Of a stretch of DNA of 64,000 bases, positions 21,671-31,871 are shown piece by piece. Each line of letters begins with the position of its first letter. The first letter of the stretch is position 1. Both the position numbers and the translations under genes were made by a program. The notes below the pieces were generated by a model. That model ran no database searches, was not told the DNA's origin, and saw only the letters and a program-made list of their open reading frames with translations. Origin of the DNA: Burkholderiaceae bacterium DAT-1 (GTDB lineage Bacteria > Pseudomonadota > Gammaproteobacteria > Burkholderiales > Chitinimonadaceae); the NCBI GenBank assembly GCA_019084025.1, contig JAHRBI010000001.1, positions 434,001 through 498,000 on the forward strand, read 5' to 3'.

Positions 21671-22437
21671 AGCCGCACCTCGATGCCTTGCGCACGCATC
21701 AGTGCCTTCGCCTCACCAACGGTATGTTCGCCAAAATGGAAGATGCTGGCAGCAAGCACGGCATCTGCCTTGCCTCTGGTCACGCCATCGGCCAGATCCT
21801 GCAGTGATCCGACCCCGCCAGATGCAATCACCGGCACAGGAACCGCTTCGCTGACTGCGCGCGTTAGATCTAGATCGAATCCGGAACGGGTACCGTCGCG
21901 GTCCATGCTGGTGAGCAGAATCTCGCCAGCGCCACGGCGCGCCATTTCCTGCGCCCACTCAATCGCATCCAGCCCGGTTGGTTTGCGGCCACCGTGGGTA
22001 AACACTTCCCAGCGCAACGCTTCGCCGGGCGCACTGACACGACGTGCATCAATCGCTACCACAATGGCCTGGGAACCGAAATAGCACGCCGCTTCTTCAA
22101 CCACTTCGGGGTTGCTGACAGCAGTTGTGTTGATACTGACTTTGTCCGCACCGGCTCGCAGCAGACGCTTGACGTCCGCCACCGCACGGACGCCACCACC
22201 GACGGTGAGCGGAATAAACACCTGCTCCGCTACTTGCTCGATGATGTGCAGGATGATATCGCGCTGATCCGAGCTGGCCGTGATATCAAGAAAAGTGAGT
22301 TCGTCCGCGCCCTGCTCATCATAGCGGCGGGCGATTTCGACGGGATCGCCGGCATCGCGCAGGTCGACAAAATTGACCCCTTTGACGACGCGGCCCGCCG
22401 TGACGTCAAGACAGGGGATGATGCGTTTGGCAAGCAT
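21667..22437 (-). CDS. hisF: Imidazole glycerol phosphate synthase, cyclase subunit
   Basis: TIM-barrel cyclase that receives ammonia from HisH and makes IGP and AICAR. 256 residues; starts [20 protein letters not shown] with the catalytic Asp in CLDV, the phosphate-binding [32 protein letters not shown], and the second catalytic Asp in [16 protein letters not shown]. HisF/HisA twofold repeat is evident. Confidence 0.97.
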   Translation of the reverse strand: MLAKRIIPCLDVTAGRVVKGVNFVDLRDAGDPVEIARRYDEQGADELTFLDITASSDQRDIILHIIEQVAEQVFIPLTVGGGVRAVADVKRLLRAGADKVSINTTAVSNPEVVEEAACYFGSQAIVVAIDARRVSAPGEALRWEVFTHGGRKPTGLDAIEWAQEMARRGAGEILLTSMDRDGTRSGFDLDLTRAVSEAVPVPVIASGGVGSLQDLADGVTRGKADAVLAASIFHFGEHTVGEAKALMRAQGIEVRL

Positions 22438-22485
22438 GACTGCCCAATCGTGGTTGATACAAATTCTGCACGGCTACGACCGGAA

Positions 22486-23220
22486 TCAGCCTCCGGCATC
22501 TGCCAGCGTCTGGGCAGCACCGAATTCAAGCGTGCCTTCGTAGATGGAGCGACCAGCAATGACGCCAGTCACGCCTTCATACTCGACCGCACACAGTGCC
22601 TTGATATCATCGAGATTATTGAGGCCGCCAGAGGCGATCACCGGAATCGTCAGCGCCTGCGCCAGTCGCACGGTTGCGTCGATATTCACGCCGGACAGCA
22701 TGCCATCACGGCCGATATCGGTGTAAATCACTGATTCGACACCGTAATCTTCGAAGCGCTTGGCCAGATCAACCACGTCATGCTTGGTCACTTTGGACCA
22801 GCCATCCGTAGCAACTTTGCCGTCTTTGGCATCCAGCCCCACAATCACCGAGCCAGGGAAGGCATCACAGGCCTCGTGCAAAAAGCCGGGATTGGTTACC
22901 GCTGCCGTGCCGATAATCACGTAGCGCAATCCGGCATCGAGATAGCGCTCGATGGTTTCCAGATCGCGGATGCCGCCACCCAGCTGCACGGGAATCTCGC
23001 TACCGATCACGTCCATAATGGCGCGTACTGCATCGAGATTCTTGGGTTTGCCAGCAAAGGCGCCGTTAAGATCCACCAGATGCAGGCGGCGCGCACCGGC
23101 CTTGAGCCAGCGCTCGGCCATTTCGGCCGGATCGCCGAACACGTCGGCATCTTTCATCTCACCTTGTTTGAGGCGTACGCACTGACCGTCTTTCAGGTCG
23201 ATAGCAGGAATGATCAGCAT
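22486..23220 (-). CDS. hisA: HisA, ProFAR isomerase
   Basis: Amadori isomerase of the fourth histidine step. 244-residue TIM barrel with catalytic Asp in [18 protein letters not shown], phosphate motifs [13 protein letters not shown] and [14 protein letters not shown], and [13 protein letters not shown]. It is 48 bp upstream of hisF and 33 bp downstream of hisH. Confidence 0.97.
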   Translation of the reverse strand: MLIIPAIDLKDGQCVRLKQGEMKDADVFGDPAEMAERWLKAGARRLHLVDLNGAFAGKPKNLDAVRAIMDVIGSEIPVQLGGGIRDLETIERYLDAGLRYVIIGTAAVTNPGFLHEACDAFPGSVIVGLDAKDGKVATDGWSKVTKHDVVDLAKRFEDYGVESVIYTDIGRDGMLSGVNIDATVRLAQALTIPVIASGGLNNLDDIKALCAVEYEGVTGVIAGRSIYEGTLEFGAAQTLADAGG

Positions 23221-23253
23221 GATAGGAACGTCAGAGAGGATAAGTTGCGGGTC

Positions 23254-23898
23254 TTAACAGACACCGTCCCAGGTCACAAAATTGCGCAACAAGGCCAGAC
23301 CCGCCCGGTGACTTTTTTCCGGATGAAACTGACATGCAAAAATATTAGCGCGCGCCATCGCCACTGAGAAGCGAAACGGGTATTCCGACCATCCGACCGT
23401 GACATTCTCGTCATGCGGACGCAGGAAATAGCTGTGCACAAAGTAAAAGCGATCGCCATCCGGGATATCCCGCCACAGCGGATGCTCGCCCTGATGCCAG
23501 ACTTCGTTCCAGCCCATATGCGGGACTTTCAGGCGTTCGCCGTTTGCGCCCACCATCAGTTCATCAGGAAAACGAACCACGTCACCAGCCAGACACCCGA
23601 GTGCCGCCGTATCGCCACCCTCTTCGCTACGATCCAGCAATAATTGAGCACCCACACAGATACCGAGGAAGGGCTTGTCACGGGTGGCCTGCATGACTGC
23701 TTCGCGCAGCCCGCGCTGATCCAGTTCTGCCACACAGTCACGCATGGCGCCCTGCCCCGGGAAAACGACGTGATCGGCCCGACGAATAACCTCAGGGTCA
23801 CTGGTTAGCAAGATTTCACGGTCGGGCGCCACGTGCGCCAGTGCTTTTTCTACCGAGCGCAGGTTACCCATACCGTAATCGACGATTGCAATGCTCAT
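23254..23898 (-). CDS. hisH: Imidazole glycerol phosphate synthase, amidotransferase subunit
   Basis: Class I glutamine amidotransferase of 214 residues feeding ammonia to HisF. Nucleophile Cys in PFLGICVGAQLL (about residue 78), and catalytic His/Glu in FACQFHPEKSHRAGL. Oxyanion-strand PGQGAMRDC is present. Operon position between hisB and hisA. Confidence 0.96.
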   Translation of the reverse strand: MSIAIVDYGMGNLRSVEKALAHVAPDREILLTSDPEVIRRADHVVFPGQGAMRDCVAELDQRGLREAVMQATRDKPFLGICVGAQLLLDRSEEGGDTAALGCLAGDVVRFPDELMVGANGERLKVPHMGWNEVWHQGEHPLWRDIPDGDRFYFVHSYFLRPHDENVTVGWSEYPFRFSVAMARANIFACQFHPEKSHRAGLALLRNFVTWDGVC

Positions 23899-23917
23899 GA
23901 TTCAGTCCGGTAGTCGA

Positions 23918-24511
23918 TCAGGCGGTCAGTGTGCCCTTGGTGGAAGGCATGGCATCAAGTGCCCGCGGATCGAAGGCCACCGCCATGCGCAGGGCACGAC
24001 CAAACGCCTTGAACACGGTTTCAGCCTGATGATGGGCATTCTGTCCGCGCAGATTATCGATATGCAGCGTGACCTTGGCGTGATTCACAAAACCATGGAA
24101 AAACTCGCTGAACAGATCGACATCAAATTGACCAATCGTAGCGCGCGTAAAAGGCAATTCGTATGTCAGCCCCGGTCGCCCTGAGAGGTCAAACACCACA
24201 CGAGACAGGGCTTCATCAAGCGGCACATAGGCGTGTCCGTAACGAACGATCCCTTTCTTGTCGCCCACCGCTTGCGCAAAGGCCTGACCAAGGGTGATGC
24301 CCAGATCTTCCACGGTGTGATGTGCATCGATATGCAGATCGCCCACGGCGTGAATATCGAGATCAATCAGTCCGTGGCGGGCCACCTGATCCAGCATATG
24401 ATCGAGAAACGGCAGGCCGGTTTCGCATGTGAAGCTGCCCGTGCCATCCAGATTGAGACTGACGGTGATCTGGGTTTCCAGCGTATTTCGCGTAACGGTT
24501 GCGGTGCGCAT
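23918..24511 (-). CDS. hisB: Imidazoleglycerol-phosphate dehydratase
   Basis: Dehydrates IGP to imidazole acetol phosphate using two Mn ions. 197 residues from the ATG at 24511. Twofold repeat with metal-binding [14 protein letters not shown] and [17 protein letters not shown], plus [17 protein letters not shown]. It is the monofunctional form without the HolPase domain; that phosphatase is not in this cluster. Confidence 0.96.
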   Translation of the reverse strand: MRTATVTRNTLETQITVSLNLDGTGSFTCETGLPFLDHMLDQVARHGLIDLDIHAVGDLHIDAHHTVEDLGITLGQAFAQAVGDKKGIVRYGHAYVPLDEALSRVVFDLSGRPGLTYELPFTRATIGQFDVDLFSEFFHGFVNHAKVTLHIDNLRGQNAHHQAETVFKAFGRALRMAVAFDPRALDAMPSTKGTLTA

Positions 24512-24528
24512 GATAAGTATGGCCTGAG

Positions 24529-25626
24529 TTAGACAGGAGCAAGCTGACGCTGGGCGATCCATTCACCCAGCACTGCCAGCACGCGGTCATTTTCTTCGGG
24601 GCTGCCAACCGTGAATCGCAGGCAACCGGACAGCATGGGATGTGCGCCATGCAGCTTTTTAATCAGGATATGCTGTGCTTTCAGCTCAGCGTAACACGCT
24701 TCTGCGTCTGCCATCTGCACCAGAATGAAATTGGCTTCGGACGGGTAGACTGTGAGACCCGGCATGGCAGACAGTGCCGTAAACAACCGGCTACGTTCCT
24801 GCCTGATCGTGGCCGCCTGTGCGTTAAACACGTCGATATGGTCGAGCAGAAAACTGGCTGCAGCCTGACTTAACACATTGATATTGTAGGGCAAGCGGAC
24901 TTTATCGAAGTAGGTGAGCCAGTCCGGGTGCGCGGACATAAAGCCCAGGCGCAAACCGGCCAGTCCCAGCTTGGATAGAGTCCGCATCACCACCAGATTT
25001 GGATACTGTGGCAGGCGCGGCATGAAACTGTCGCTGGCGAAGGCATGATAGGCCTCATCTACCACCACCAGACCCGGAGCAGCTTCAATGATGCGGATCA
25101 CATCTTCGGCTGCAAAGCGATTGCCAGTCGGATTATTGGGATAGGCCAGAAACACCAATGCTGGTTGCTTGGTAGCAATCTCGGCCAGCACAGCATCGAC
25201 ATCCAGCGAGAAGTCATCGCGCAACGGCACACCGGCATACTGCATGCCGACAAACCCGGCAATCATGCGGTACATCACAAAACTGGGCTCAACAGCCAAT
25301 AGTGTCGCACCGGGCCTGGCCAGCGCCAGCGCAAGGATCTGAATGAGCTCGTCCGAGCCATTGCCCAGCATCACATCGTATCCGGCGGGTACACCCATGG
25401 CCTTGCACAGACGCGCACGCAGCACGTGAGCGGACGGGTCGGGATAGCGATTCAGCATCACCTCGGATAGACGCTGCCCGAGTTCGGACTTGAGCGCAGG
25501 AGGCAAACCATAGGGGTTTTCCATGGCGTCGAGCTTGATATAGCCCGATGCATCCGGCACATGATAGGCCGCAATGGCGTCGATTTCCGGGCGGCGAATG
25601 GGTTTCAATGCGTCAAACGTGTTCAT
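24529..25626 (-). CDS. hisC: Histidinol-phosphate aminotransferase
   Basis: PLP aminotransferase of 365 residues converting imidazole acetol phosphate to histidinol phosphate. Family stretches: [50 protein letters not shown] and the PLP-lysine [14 protein letters not shown]. Overlaps hisD by 4 bp and precedes hisB by 17 bp. Confidence 0.96.
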   Translation of the reverse strand: MNTFDALKPIRRPEIDAIAAYHVPDASGYIKLDAMENPYGLPPALKSELGQRLSEVMLNRYPDPSAHVLRARLCKAMGVPAGYDVMLGNGSDELIQILALALARPGATLLAVEPSFVMYRMIAGFVGMQYAGVPLRDDFSLDVDAVLAEIATKQPALVFLAYPNNPTGNRFAAEDVIRIIEAAPGLVVVDEAYHAFASDSFMPRLPQYPNLVVMRTLSKLGLAGLRLGFMSAHPDWLTYFDKVRLPYNINVLSQAAASFLLDHIDVFNAQAATIRQERSRLFTALSAMPGLTVYPSEANFILVQMADAEACYAELKAQHILIKKLHGAHPMLSGCLRFTVGSPEENDRVLAVLGEWIAQRQLAPV

Positions 25627-26921
25627 GCCTCGCCCTCCAGTCGCAATGTTGCCGAACGGGCATGTGCGGGTAGTCCCTCGCCTTCAGCCAACAATGCGGC
25701 AATTCGGCCCAGGGTTTGCGATCCTTCGCGACTCACGGCGATGATGCTGCTGCGTTTCTGGAAATCGTAGACACCTAGTGGACTGGCAAAGCGCGCACTG
25801 CGGGAGGTCGGCAGCACGTGATTCGGGCCGGCGCAGTAGTCCCCCAGTGACTCGGAAGTGAAATGTCCCAGAAACACCGCACCGGCATGACGAATCTTGG
25901 CATGCAGCGCCCAAGGATCGGCGACAGACAGCTCCAGATGTTCCGGCGCAATGAGATTGGAGATGGCGCAGGCTTCGTCCAGATCGCGAACCTCGATCAG
26001 CGCGCCGCGATTGCCCAGCGACGCACGGATGATGTCCTGACGCGGCATGGTGGGCAGCAGGCGTTCGATACTGGCGGCAACTGCATCAATGTACGCGGCA
26101 TCCGGACACAGCAGGATGCTCTGGGCGATTTCATCGTGCTCGGCCTGACTGAACAAGTCCATCGCCACCCAGTCCGGGTTGCAACTGCCATCGGCAATCA
26201 CCAGAATTTCCGATGGGCCTGCCACCATATCAATGCCGACCACACCAAACACTGCACGCTTGGCTGCAGCCACATAGGCATTGCCCGGGCCGGTAATCTT
26301 GTCGACTTGCGAAATGGTATCCGTCCCATAAGCCAGCGCTGCCACTGCTTGGGCGCCACCAATGGTAAACACTCGATCAACGCCGGCTAAATGTGCAGCC
26401 GCCAGCACCAGATCATTGCGCTCGCCACCCGGTGTCGGCACCACCATGATGATTTCTTTGACGCCCGCGACTTTGGCCGGCATCACGTTCATCAATACCG
26501 TACTCGGATAAGCTGCCTTGCCTCCCGGCACGTACACGCCCACGCGATCAAGGGCGGTGACAGTCTGGCCGAGTACCGTGCCATCGTCTTCCTGATACTG
26601 CCAGCTCTTCAGCACCTGATGTTCGTGATAGCGGCGAATCCGCGCAGCCGCCGTTTCGAGCGCCTCGCGCACATCAGCCTGCAAGCGGTGAAAGGCAGCC
26701 TCAAGTTCTGCGGGCAACAGCGTCAGATCGGCCATGGTTTCCGCCTGAACGCGATCAAAGCGACGCGTGTAGTCCACCACTGCAGCATCGCTGCGCTGGC
26801 GGACGTCTTTCAGAATGGCCGCGACAGTCGCATCGACTTCAGGGCTCTGGGCGGTTTCAAAGGCGAGCAAAGCATCCAGGCTCGACGCAAAGTCGGCACT
26901 GCGGGTGGTGAGTCGTTTCAT
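25623..26921 (-). CDS. hisD: Histidinol dehydrogenase
   Basis: NAD-dependent zinc enzyme doing the last two oxidations to histidine. 432 residues with [19 protein letters not shown], the conserved [15 protein letters not shown], the zinc/catalytic region [15 protein letters not shown], and [14 protein letters not shown] [12 protein letters not shown] plus [19 protein letters not shown]. Its start shares one base with the hisG stop (TAATG), so the two are translationally coupled. Confidence 0.97.
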   Translation of the reverse strand: MKRLTTRSADFASSLDALLAFETAQSPEVDATVAAILKDVRQRSDAAVVDYTRRFDRVQAETMADLTLLPAELEAAFHRLQADVREALETAAARIRRYHEHQVLKSWQYQEDDGTVLGQTVTALDRVGVYVPGGKAAYPSTVLMNVMPAKVAGVKEIIMVVPTPGGERNDLVLAAAHLAGVDRVFTIGGAQAVAALAYGTDTISQVDKITGPGNAYVAAAKRAVFGVVGIDMVAGPSEILVIADGSCNPDWVAMDLFSQAEHDEIAQSILLCPDAAYIDAVAASIERLLPTMPRQDIIRASLGNRGALIEVRDLDEACAISNLIAPEHLELSVADPWALHAKIRHAGAVFLGHFTSESLGDYCAGPNHVLPTSRSARFASPLGVYDFQKRSSIIAVSREGSQTLGRIAALLAEGEGLPAHARSATLRLEGEA

Positions 26922-27574
26922 TATGCGGCTTCCGGTGTCGGGTTCGAGGCAAGTGCAAAGGCGTCAATAATGGGCTGGATCCGGTGTCGCTTCAGCTTCA
27001 GCGACGCCTGATTGACCACCAGACGCGAACTCACATCCAGCACATGCTCAACCGCCACCAGATGATTGGCTTTGAGAGTATTTCCGGTACTGACCAGATC
27101 GACGATGGCATCGGCCAGCCCGACCAGCGGCGCCAGCTCCATCGAGCCATAAAGCTTGATCAGATCGACGTGCACACCTTTGCGGGCAAAGTGTTCGCGG
27201 GCCGATTCGACATATTTCGTGGCAATCCGCAGACGCGCACCCTGACGCACTGCAGCGTGATAATCGTAGCCTTCGCGGACCGCCACCATCAGGCGGCACT
27301 TGGCAATTTCGAGATCGAGCGGCAGATAGAGTCCGTCGAGGCTCTGCTCTCGCAGCACATCGAAGCCGGCAATACCCAGATCGGCCGCACCATATCGAAC
27401 ATAGGTCGGCACATCGGTGGCGCGGACAATCACCAGACGGACGTCCGGGCGATTGGTGCCCAGAATCAGCTTGCGTGAAGACTCCGGCGCCTCCACCGGG
27501 ATGATGCCAGCCGCAGCAAGCAAGGGTACCGTCTCTTCGAAGATCCGGCCTTTGGAAAGTGCAATCGTGATCAT
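26921..27574 (-). CDS. hisG: ATP phosphoribosyltransferase, short form
   Basis: Commits ATP and PRPP to histidine synthesis. 217 residues from the ATG at 27574 ([19 protein letters not shown]), with the PRPP-binding [16 protein letters not shown] near the C-terminus. It lacks the C-terminal regulatory domain of the long enzyme, so it belongs to the HisGS class that requires HisZ for activity and feedback control; hisZ is not in the window. First gene of the his operon, facing a 437-bp gap. Confidence 0.96.
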   Translation of the reverse strand: MITIALSKGRIFEETVPLLAAAGIIPVEAPESSRKLILGTNRPDVRLVIVRATDVPTYVRYGAADLGIAGFDVLREQSLDGLYLPLDLEIAKCRLMVAVREGYDYHAAVRQGARLRIATKYVESAREHFARKGVHVDLIKLYGSMELAPLVGLADAIVDLVSTGNTLKANHLVAVEHVLDVSSRLVVNQASLKLKRHRIQPIIDAFALASNPTPEAA

Positions 27575-28011
27575 GATACAAAAAATTGGCAAATTAAAAG
27601 GTTTGCCACTTTTCCTAGCTTATCTGGTTTCGCTCATGCTGCATAGCACGATGCACTCATTCAAGCACTTTTTCCTGAGATACCTAAGCTAATGTCTCAA
27701 TTGGATTTCTGCCAGAAAAAAAGTGATACCGCGCCGTCTCCTCCCTCAGAGCAGCAGATAGTGTCTCACCCTTGCGACAGTTCTACCACAGAGCATCTGT
27801 CATAAAAATTCAAAAATTCCCCATCAAATCAAAAATCTACAAAACCGTTCACACATTCCCTTTCAGGCAAAAAATGAAAATTATTTTTCATTAAAACACT
27901 TTATGAAAATTTTTTAACAATACGCATTGATCCCTCCCGGCACTCGCGATACATTGCTGTCAGATACAGGAAGTTTTGCTTCCCTTGACTGACAGCTGTT
28001 TGCGGATGCCC
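27575..28011. promoter_or_regulatory. AT-rich divergent intergenic region between hisG and the RpiR gene
   Basis: 437 bp without a convincing gene. It must hold the his-operon promoter (minus strand) and the promoter of the regulator (plus strand). Inside are two dyads: a 16-bp near-palindrome TGAAAATTATTTTTCA at 27875-27890, followed at about 27904 by a related half TGAAAATTTT; and GGAAG-TTTTG-CTTCC at 27969-27983. Either could be an operator of the adjacent RpiR-type regulator. The assignment is inference from position and symmetry. Confidence 0.45.
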
Positions 28012-28962
28012 ATGATGAGTACAAGCAATGACATGCAGGATCGACGCTCACCCGATATGAGTTTTGCCCAATCTCCGATGGGCAAGCAGCTTCAGGAGTT
28101 GCTGACTCAAGGCTCGGCCTCCAGTCGCCGGATAGCAGACTTCATGTTGCGCCACTTTGCACGCATGCCCGGACTGGGCATTGAAGAACTTGCGCAACAA
28201 TGTGATGTGTCGGCAGCCACCATCAGCCGCTTTGCAAGGGAACTGGGTTTCAGCAATTACGCCGGCATGCGCAGCAAAATTGCCGAAATGGTGCAGAACG
28301 TATTTCTGCCCGTTGAAAAGCTGCGCAACTCCATTAAAAGCGGAGAATCGGCGGAGTCGCCCTCTGCAGCCAATCTGCAGTATGCCATTGCCAATATCGA
28401 GTCAGCTCGGCAAACAATGACAGATGAGCAGCTCTCACCCATCGTAGAGGCCATATGCAAGGCACAAACCGTCTATATCATGGGTTTCGGTCTCAGTGCA
28501 CAGCTGGCCGGCCTGCTCGCCCTGCACCTGCAACCCTTCTGTCGCCATGTTGTTGAAGTGGCCGGACTGGGGGGAACCGAGGTCGCAGCCGGCCATCTGG
28601 CCAATATCGACGACAAAGATGCGCTGATCGTGCTGTCGTTCCCGCGCTATGGTCTGGACGTGGTCAGGTTAACCCGGTTTGCGCGCGACCGGGCTGCGCG
28701 CGTCATCACCATTACAGATTCAACTGCATCGCCACTGGCCACTTTGGCGGATCATGTGCTACTCGCTCCCAGTTCACATCCTGTACTGCCAAGCAGCCTG
28801 AGTGCTGCGGTGGCGGTTCTCGAAGGCATTGTCAGTGCCATCATGGTTTCCAACAAGGAAAACGTAGAGAAAGCCATGCGACTGACCGAGGCGATTTCCG
28901 CGTATCTCCATAGTCCGGACGAGCCAGGCCCGCCAATAGCGGCAAAGCGCACGCCCTCCTAA
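28012..28962 (+). CDS. RpiR/MurR-family transcriptional regulator
   Basis: Regulator of about 316 residues. N-terminal RpiR-type helix-turn-helix (SRRIADFMLRHFARM, then IEELAQQCDVSAATISRF and ARELGFSNYAGMR) and a C-terminal SIS domain (about 130-270) with YIMGFGLSAQLAGLLALH and DALIVLSFPRYGLDVVRL. SIS domains usually sense sugar phosphates; other ligands are known. It is the first gene of a plus-strand group with the cyanophycin genes, so it is the likely local regulator, perhaps sensing a dipeptide or amino-acid product. In-frame starts at 28006 and 28015 also exist. Confidence 0.85.
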   Translation: MMSTSNDMQDRRSPDMSFAQSPMGKQLQELLTQGSASSRRIADFMLRHFARMPGLGIEELAQQCDVSAATISRFARELGFSNYAGMRSKIAEMVQNVFLPVEKLRNSIKSGESAESPSAANLQYAIANIESARQTMTDEQLSPIVEAICKAQTVYIMGFGLSAQLAGLLALHLQPFCRHVVEVAGLGGTEVAAGHLANIDDKDALIVLSFPRYGLDVVRLTRFARDRAARVITITDSTASPLATLADHVLLAPSSHPVLPSSLSAAVAVLEGIVSAIMVSNKENVEKAMRLTEAISAYLHSPDEPGPPIAAKRTPS

Positions 28963-28990
28963 AACCATTCAGACCCCCCGACCACCATGA

Positions 28991-29012
28991 TCAGGTGCCA
29001 ACACGCACCTGA
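28991..29012 (+). promoter_or_regulatory. Small hairpin before the TonB receptor gene
   Basis: Stem TCAGGTG / CACCTGA with an 8-base loop, followed by GGGGG rather than T-residues. It could be a weak terminator after the regulator gene or a leader structure for the receptor transcript; sequence alone does not decide. Confidence 0.3.
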
Positions 29013-29090
29013 GGGGGATGCTTTGCCCGCGTTTTCATCGTTTCACCTTTAACCGCCCATTGATTTTGCCAAACCAACCGGAGTCAGGTC

Positions 29091-31802
29091 ATGCATGCAC
29101 GTAAACCGGCTTTCCAGCCCACCCCCAACACACTCGCCAGCGCCACCCTCTACGCACTGAGCTTGATGGCCGTTACTGGCATGACGACCGGTCAGGCCAT
29201 TGCCGACGAGGAAACCAATCCGCTCCGGGTGCAGAAAATCGAAGTCACCGGCTCATCCATCAAACGTCTGGATGCTGAAAAAGCGCTACCTGTGCAGCGG
29301 ATTAACCGTGAGGCCATCGAGAAGGCAGGTGTGACAACTGCCAGTGAACTGCTGGGCATGATCTCCGCCAATGCTGCCGCCCTCAGCGATGGCCAGAGCT
29401 TCAGCGATATCTCCGGCCAGCGCGGTTTCAACGGCGCCAATCTGCGCGGAATCGGCGTCTCGTCGACGCTGGTCTTGCTCAATGGTCGTCGTCTGGCCAA
29501 CTTCGCCTCGCCCGGCGGCAATGCAGGCGTTGACCTGAATGCGATTCCTGCCTCGGCCATTACGCGAGTGGAAGTCCTCAAGGATGGTGCCTCGGCGATC
29601 TATGGTACGGATGCAGTGGGCGGTGTGATCAATTTCATCACCAAGGACAACTATCAGGGTGCCGAAATCAATGCCTATTTCGGGGACAGCCAGCACGGTG
29701 GCGCGGGTAAGCAGATCGTGACCCTGTCAGGTGGTGTGGGTGATCTGGAAAGTGATCGCTATAACCTGATGGCGGTGCTGGATTACCAGAAAACCAAGCC
29801 ATTGCGCTCGACCCAGCGCGACTGGATCGGTTCGGCCTACCAGCCGGATATCAATCTCGATGTGGGCAGCTCGAATACCTTTCCGGCCAATGTCCGACGT
29901 ACCAAGTCCAACGGGAGTGCCACCGGCCCCCGCCTGAATCCCTCCGCCCCAAAATGCAATCCGCCCGCGACCATTTATGCAGCAGATAGCTTTGTAGGCA
30001 GCAGCGCCTGTCTGTATGACTATATGCACGACACCGAAATCTTCCCGGAGTCAGACCGTCTTTCGCTCATTACACGCGGTCAGATGGCCCTGAGCAGCGA
30101 CACGACGCTGTTCGCGGAAGCGCTGCAGAATGACACCCGGACAACTTACCGCATCAGTCCGTTGACCATCAGCAATCTGAATTACCCCTTGGGTGGGCCG
30201 TTCTACCCAACTCAGCTCATCACCAGCAACCAGACGCCCCTGCGGGTCAACATGCGTCTGAGCGAGGCCGGTCCGCGAACCAATAAAGTCGATGCACTCG
30301 CACAACGGCTGCTGTTGGGCATAAAGAGCCATCTGGGCGAGTGGGATGTGGACGCTGCAGTCAATCACAGCACCAATACGGTCGATGATAACTACATCGA
30401 CGGTTACGTCAAAACGTCTGCCTTCGATTCGGCTTTCAAGGCTGGCAAGATCAACCCCTTCGGCCCCTCGGGGATAGAGGGCAAGGCGTTGCTCGAGGCT
30501 GCAAAAATCAACGATGCAGCACGCCATGCCAAGGGCAACAGCAATACAATCGAAATCAAGGGTAGCCGCGATTTGTTTGAGCTGGCGGGCGGCACAGCCG
30601 GCGTGGCGCTCGGGGCTGAATACCGCAAGGAAGAGATGGCATTCACGCCGTCAGCATTACTGGAGCAAGGCGAAATTCGCGGGGATGGTGCCGCAACGGC
30701 ATTCTCCGGGGACCGCAAAGTCAGCGCGCTGTATGCCGAACTCAACTTGCCGCTGCTGAAAACACTGGAAATTCAAACTGCGCTGCGCCGTGATCACTAT
30801 AGCGACTTCGGGAGCACGCTGAATCCCAAGCTCGGTGTACGTTGGACGCCCCTGCCGGAATTAATGGTTCGCAGTAGTTATGGCACGGGCTTCCGTGCGC
30901 CATCACTGGCAGATCTTTATACACCGCCACGTATCGGACAAACCAACGGTATCTATAACGATCCGCTGGGCTGCATCAAGACCGCGACACTCGACAATAC
31001 CGACAACCCGGACTATTGCGGCCTGCAGCCGGACAAGCTGACAGGTGGCCGGGATGGCCTGCAGCCGGAAGAATCCAAACAATTCTCCTTCGGCATCGTC
31101 CTCGAACCTGGCAAAGGCTTTAGTACCACGCTCGACTACTGGCGCATCAAGAAATCGAACGTGATCGTGGCGCCGGAAGGTTCGCTCTTCGACGATCCAG
31201 TACGCAATGCCGCCTATATCACGCGTGATACCCCCGATCCGGCGCTGCCTGGCATTCCGGGACGCATCCTCTCGGTGGATTCGCGCCTGCGCAATATTGG
31301 CTCGCTGAAAACATCCGGGATCGATCTGGGTGCGGACTGGAAACTGCCTGCCACCGATGTCGGCCGGTTCGCGGTGTCGCTCAATGGCACCTATGTAATC
31401 GACTATGTGAGCCAGGAAGCCGATGGTGGGCCGGAGATCAACGGTGTCGGTGTGTTTGCCAACGATCAGGTGGTGCAGCGCTGGCGGCATAGTCTGGCCT
31501 TCAATTTCGATCGCGGACCGCTGGGACTCACTATGCAGCAAACCTATTACCACGGCTACAAGGACCAGAATCCGATGCCGGACGGTTCGCCGCGCCGGCT
31601 GGAGGCCTACCAACTGTGGGACTTGAGTGGCAGCTACCGCGTGTCCCGTGCACTGCGTCTGCGCGTGGGCGTAAAGAACCTGTTTGACCAGAACCCGCCG
31701 CGATCCAATCAGGTCTACCACTTTATCGCCGGATACGATCCAAGCTATACCGATCCGCGTGGCAGATATGTTTATGGTTCGGTCAGTTACGCATTCAAGT
31801 AA
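29091..31802 (+). CDS. TonB-dependent outer-membrane receptor
   Basis: 903-residue receptor with a signal-peptide-like N-terminus ending near GQAIA-DEETN, a TonB-box/plug region (VQKIEVTGSSIKRLD, about 48-63; LRGIGVSSTLVLLNGRRL; VEVLKDGASAIYGTDAVGG) and a long barrel ending YVYGSVSYAFK. This is the oligopeptide/oligosaccharide type of receptor (TIGR-like IRON-independent class common in scavengers). Lying before an exported cyanophycinase it probably imports cyanophycin fragments or beta-Asp-Arg dipeptides; the substrate is inferred from context. Energy comes from TonB-ExbBD encoded elsewhere. Confidence 0.88.
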   Translation: MHARKPAFQPTPNTLASATLYALSLMAVTGMTTGQAIADEETNPLRVQKIEVTGSSIKRLDAEKALPVQRINREAIEKAGVTTASELLGMISANAAALSDGQSFSDISGQRGFNGANLRGIGVSSTLVLLNGRRLANFASPGGNAGVDLNAIPASAITRVEVLKDGASAIYGTDAVGGVINFITKDNYQGAEINAYFGDSQHGGAGKQIVTLSGGVGDLESDRYNLMAVLDYQKTKPLRSTQRDWIGSAYQPDINLDVGSSNTFPANVRRTKSNGSATGPRLNPSAPKCNPPATIYAADSFVGSSACLYDYMHDTEIFPESDRLSLITRGQMALSSDTTLFAEALQNDTRTTYRISPLTISNLNYPLGGPFYPTQLITSNQTPLRVNMRLSEAGPRTNKVDALAQRLLLGIKSHLGEWDVDAAVNHSTNTVDDNYIDGYVKTSAFDSAFKAGKINPFGPSGIEGKALLEAAKINDAARHAKGNSNTIEIKGSRDLFELAGGTAGVALGAEYRKEEMAFTPSALLEQGEIRGDGAATAFSGDRKVSALYAELNLPLLKTLEIQTALRRDHYSDFGSTLNPKLGVRWTPLPELMVRSSYGTGFRAPSLADLYTPPRIGQTNGIYNDPLGCIKTATLDNTDNPDYCGLQPDKLTGGRDGLQPEESKQFSFGIVLEPGKGFSTTLDYWRIKKSNVIVAPEGSLFDDPVRNAAYITRDTPDPALPGIPGRILSVDSRLRNIGSLKTSGIDLGADWKLPATDVGRFAVSLNGTYVIDYVSQEADGGPEINGVGVFANDQVVQRWRHSLAFNFDRGPLGLTMQQTYYHGYKDQNPMPDGSPRRLEAYQLWDLSGSYRVSRALRLRVGVKNLFDQNPPRSNQVYHFIAGYDPSYTDPRGRYVYGSVSYAFK

Positions 31803-31871
31803 TCCCGAGCATGTAGAGGTGCGTCAGCGCTTGGTGCCATTTGCTGCTCGCTGACGCAGATCAGAGGAGGA

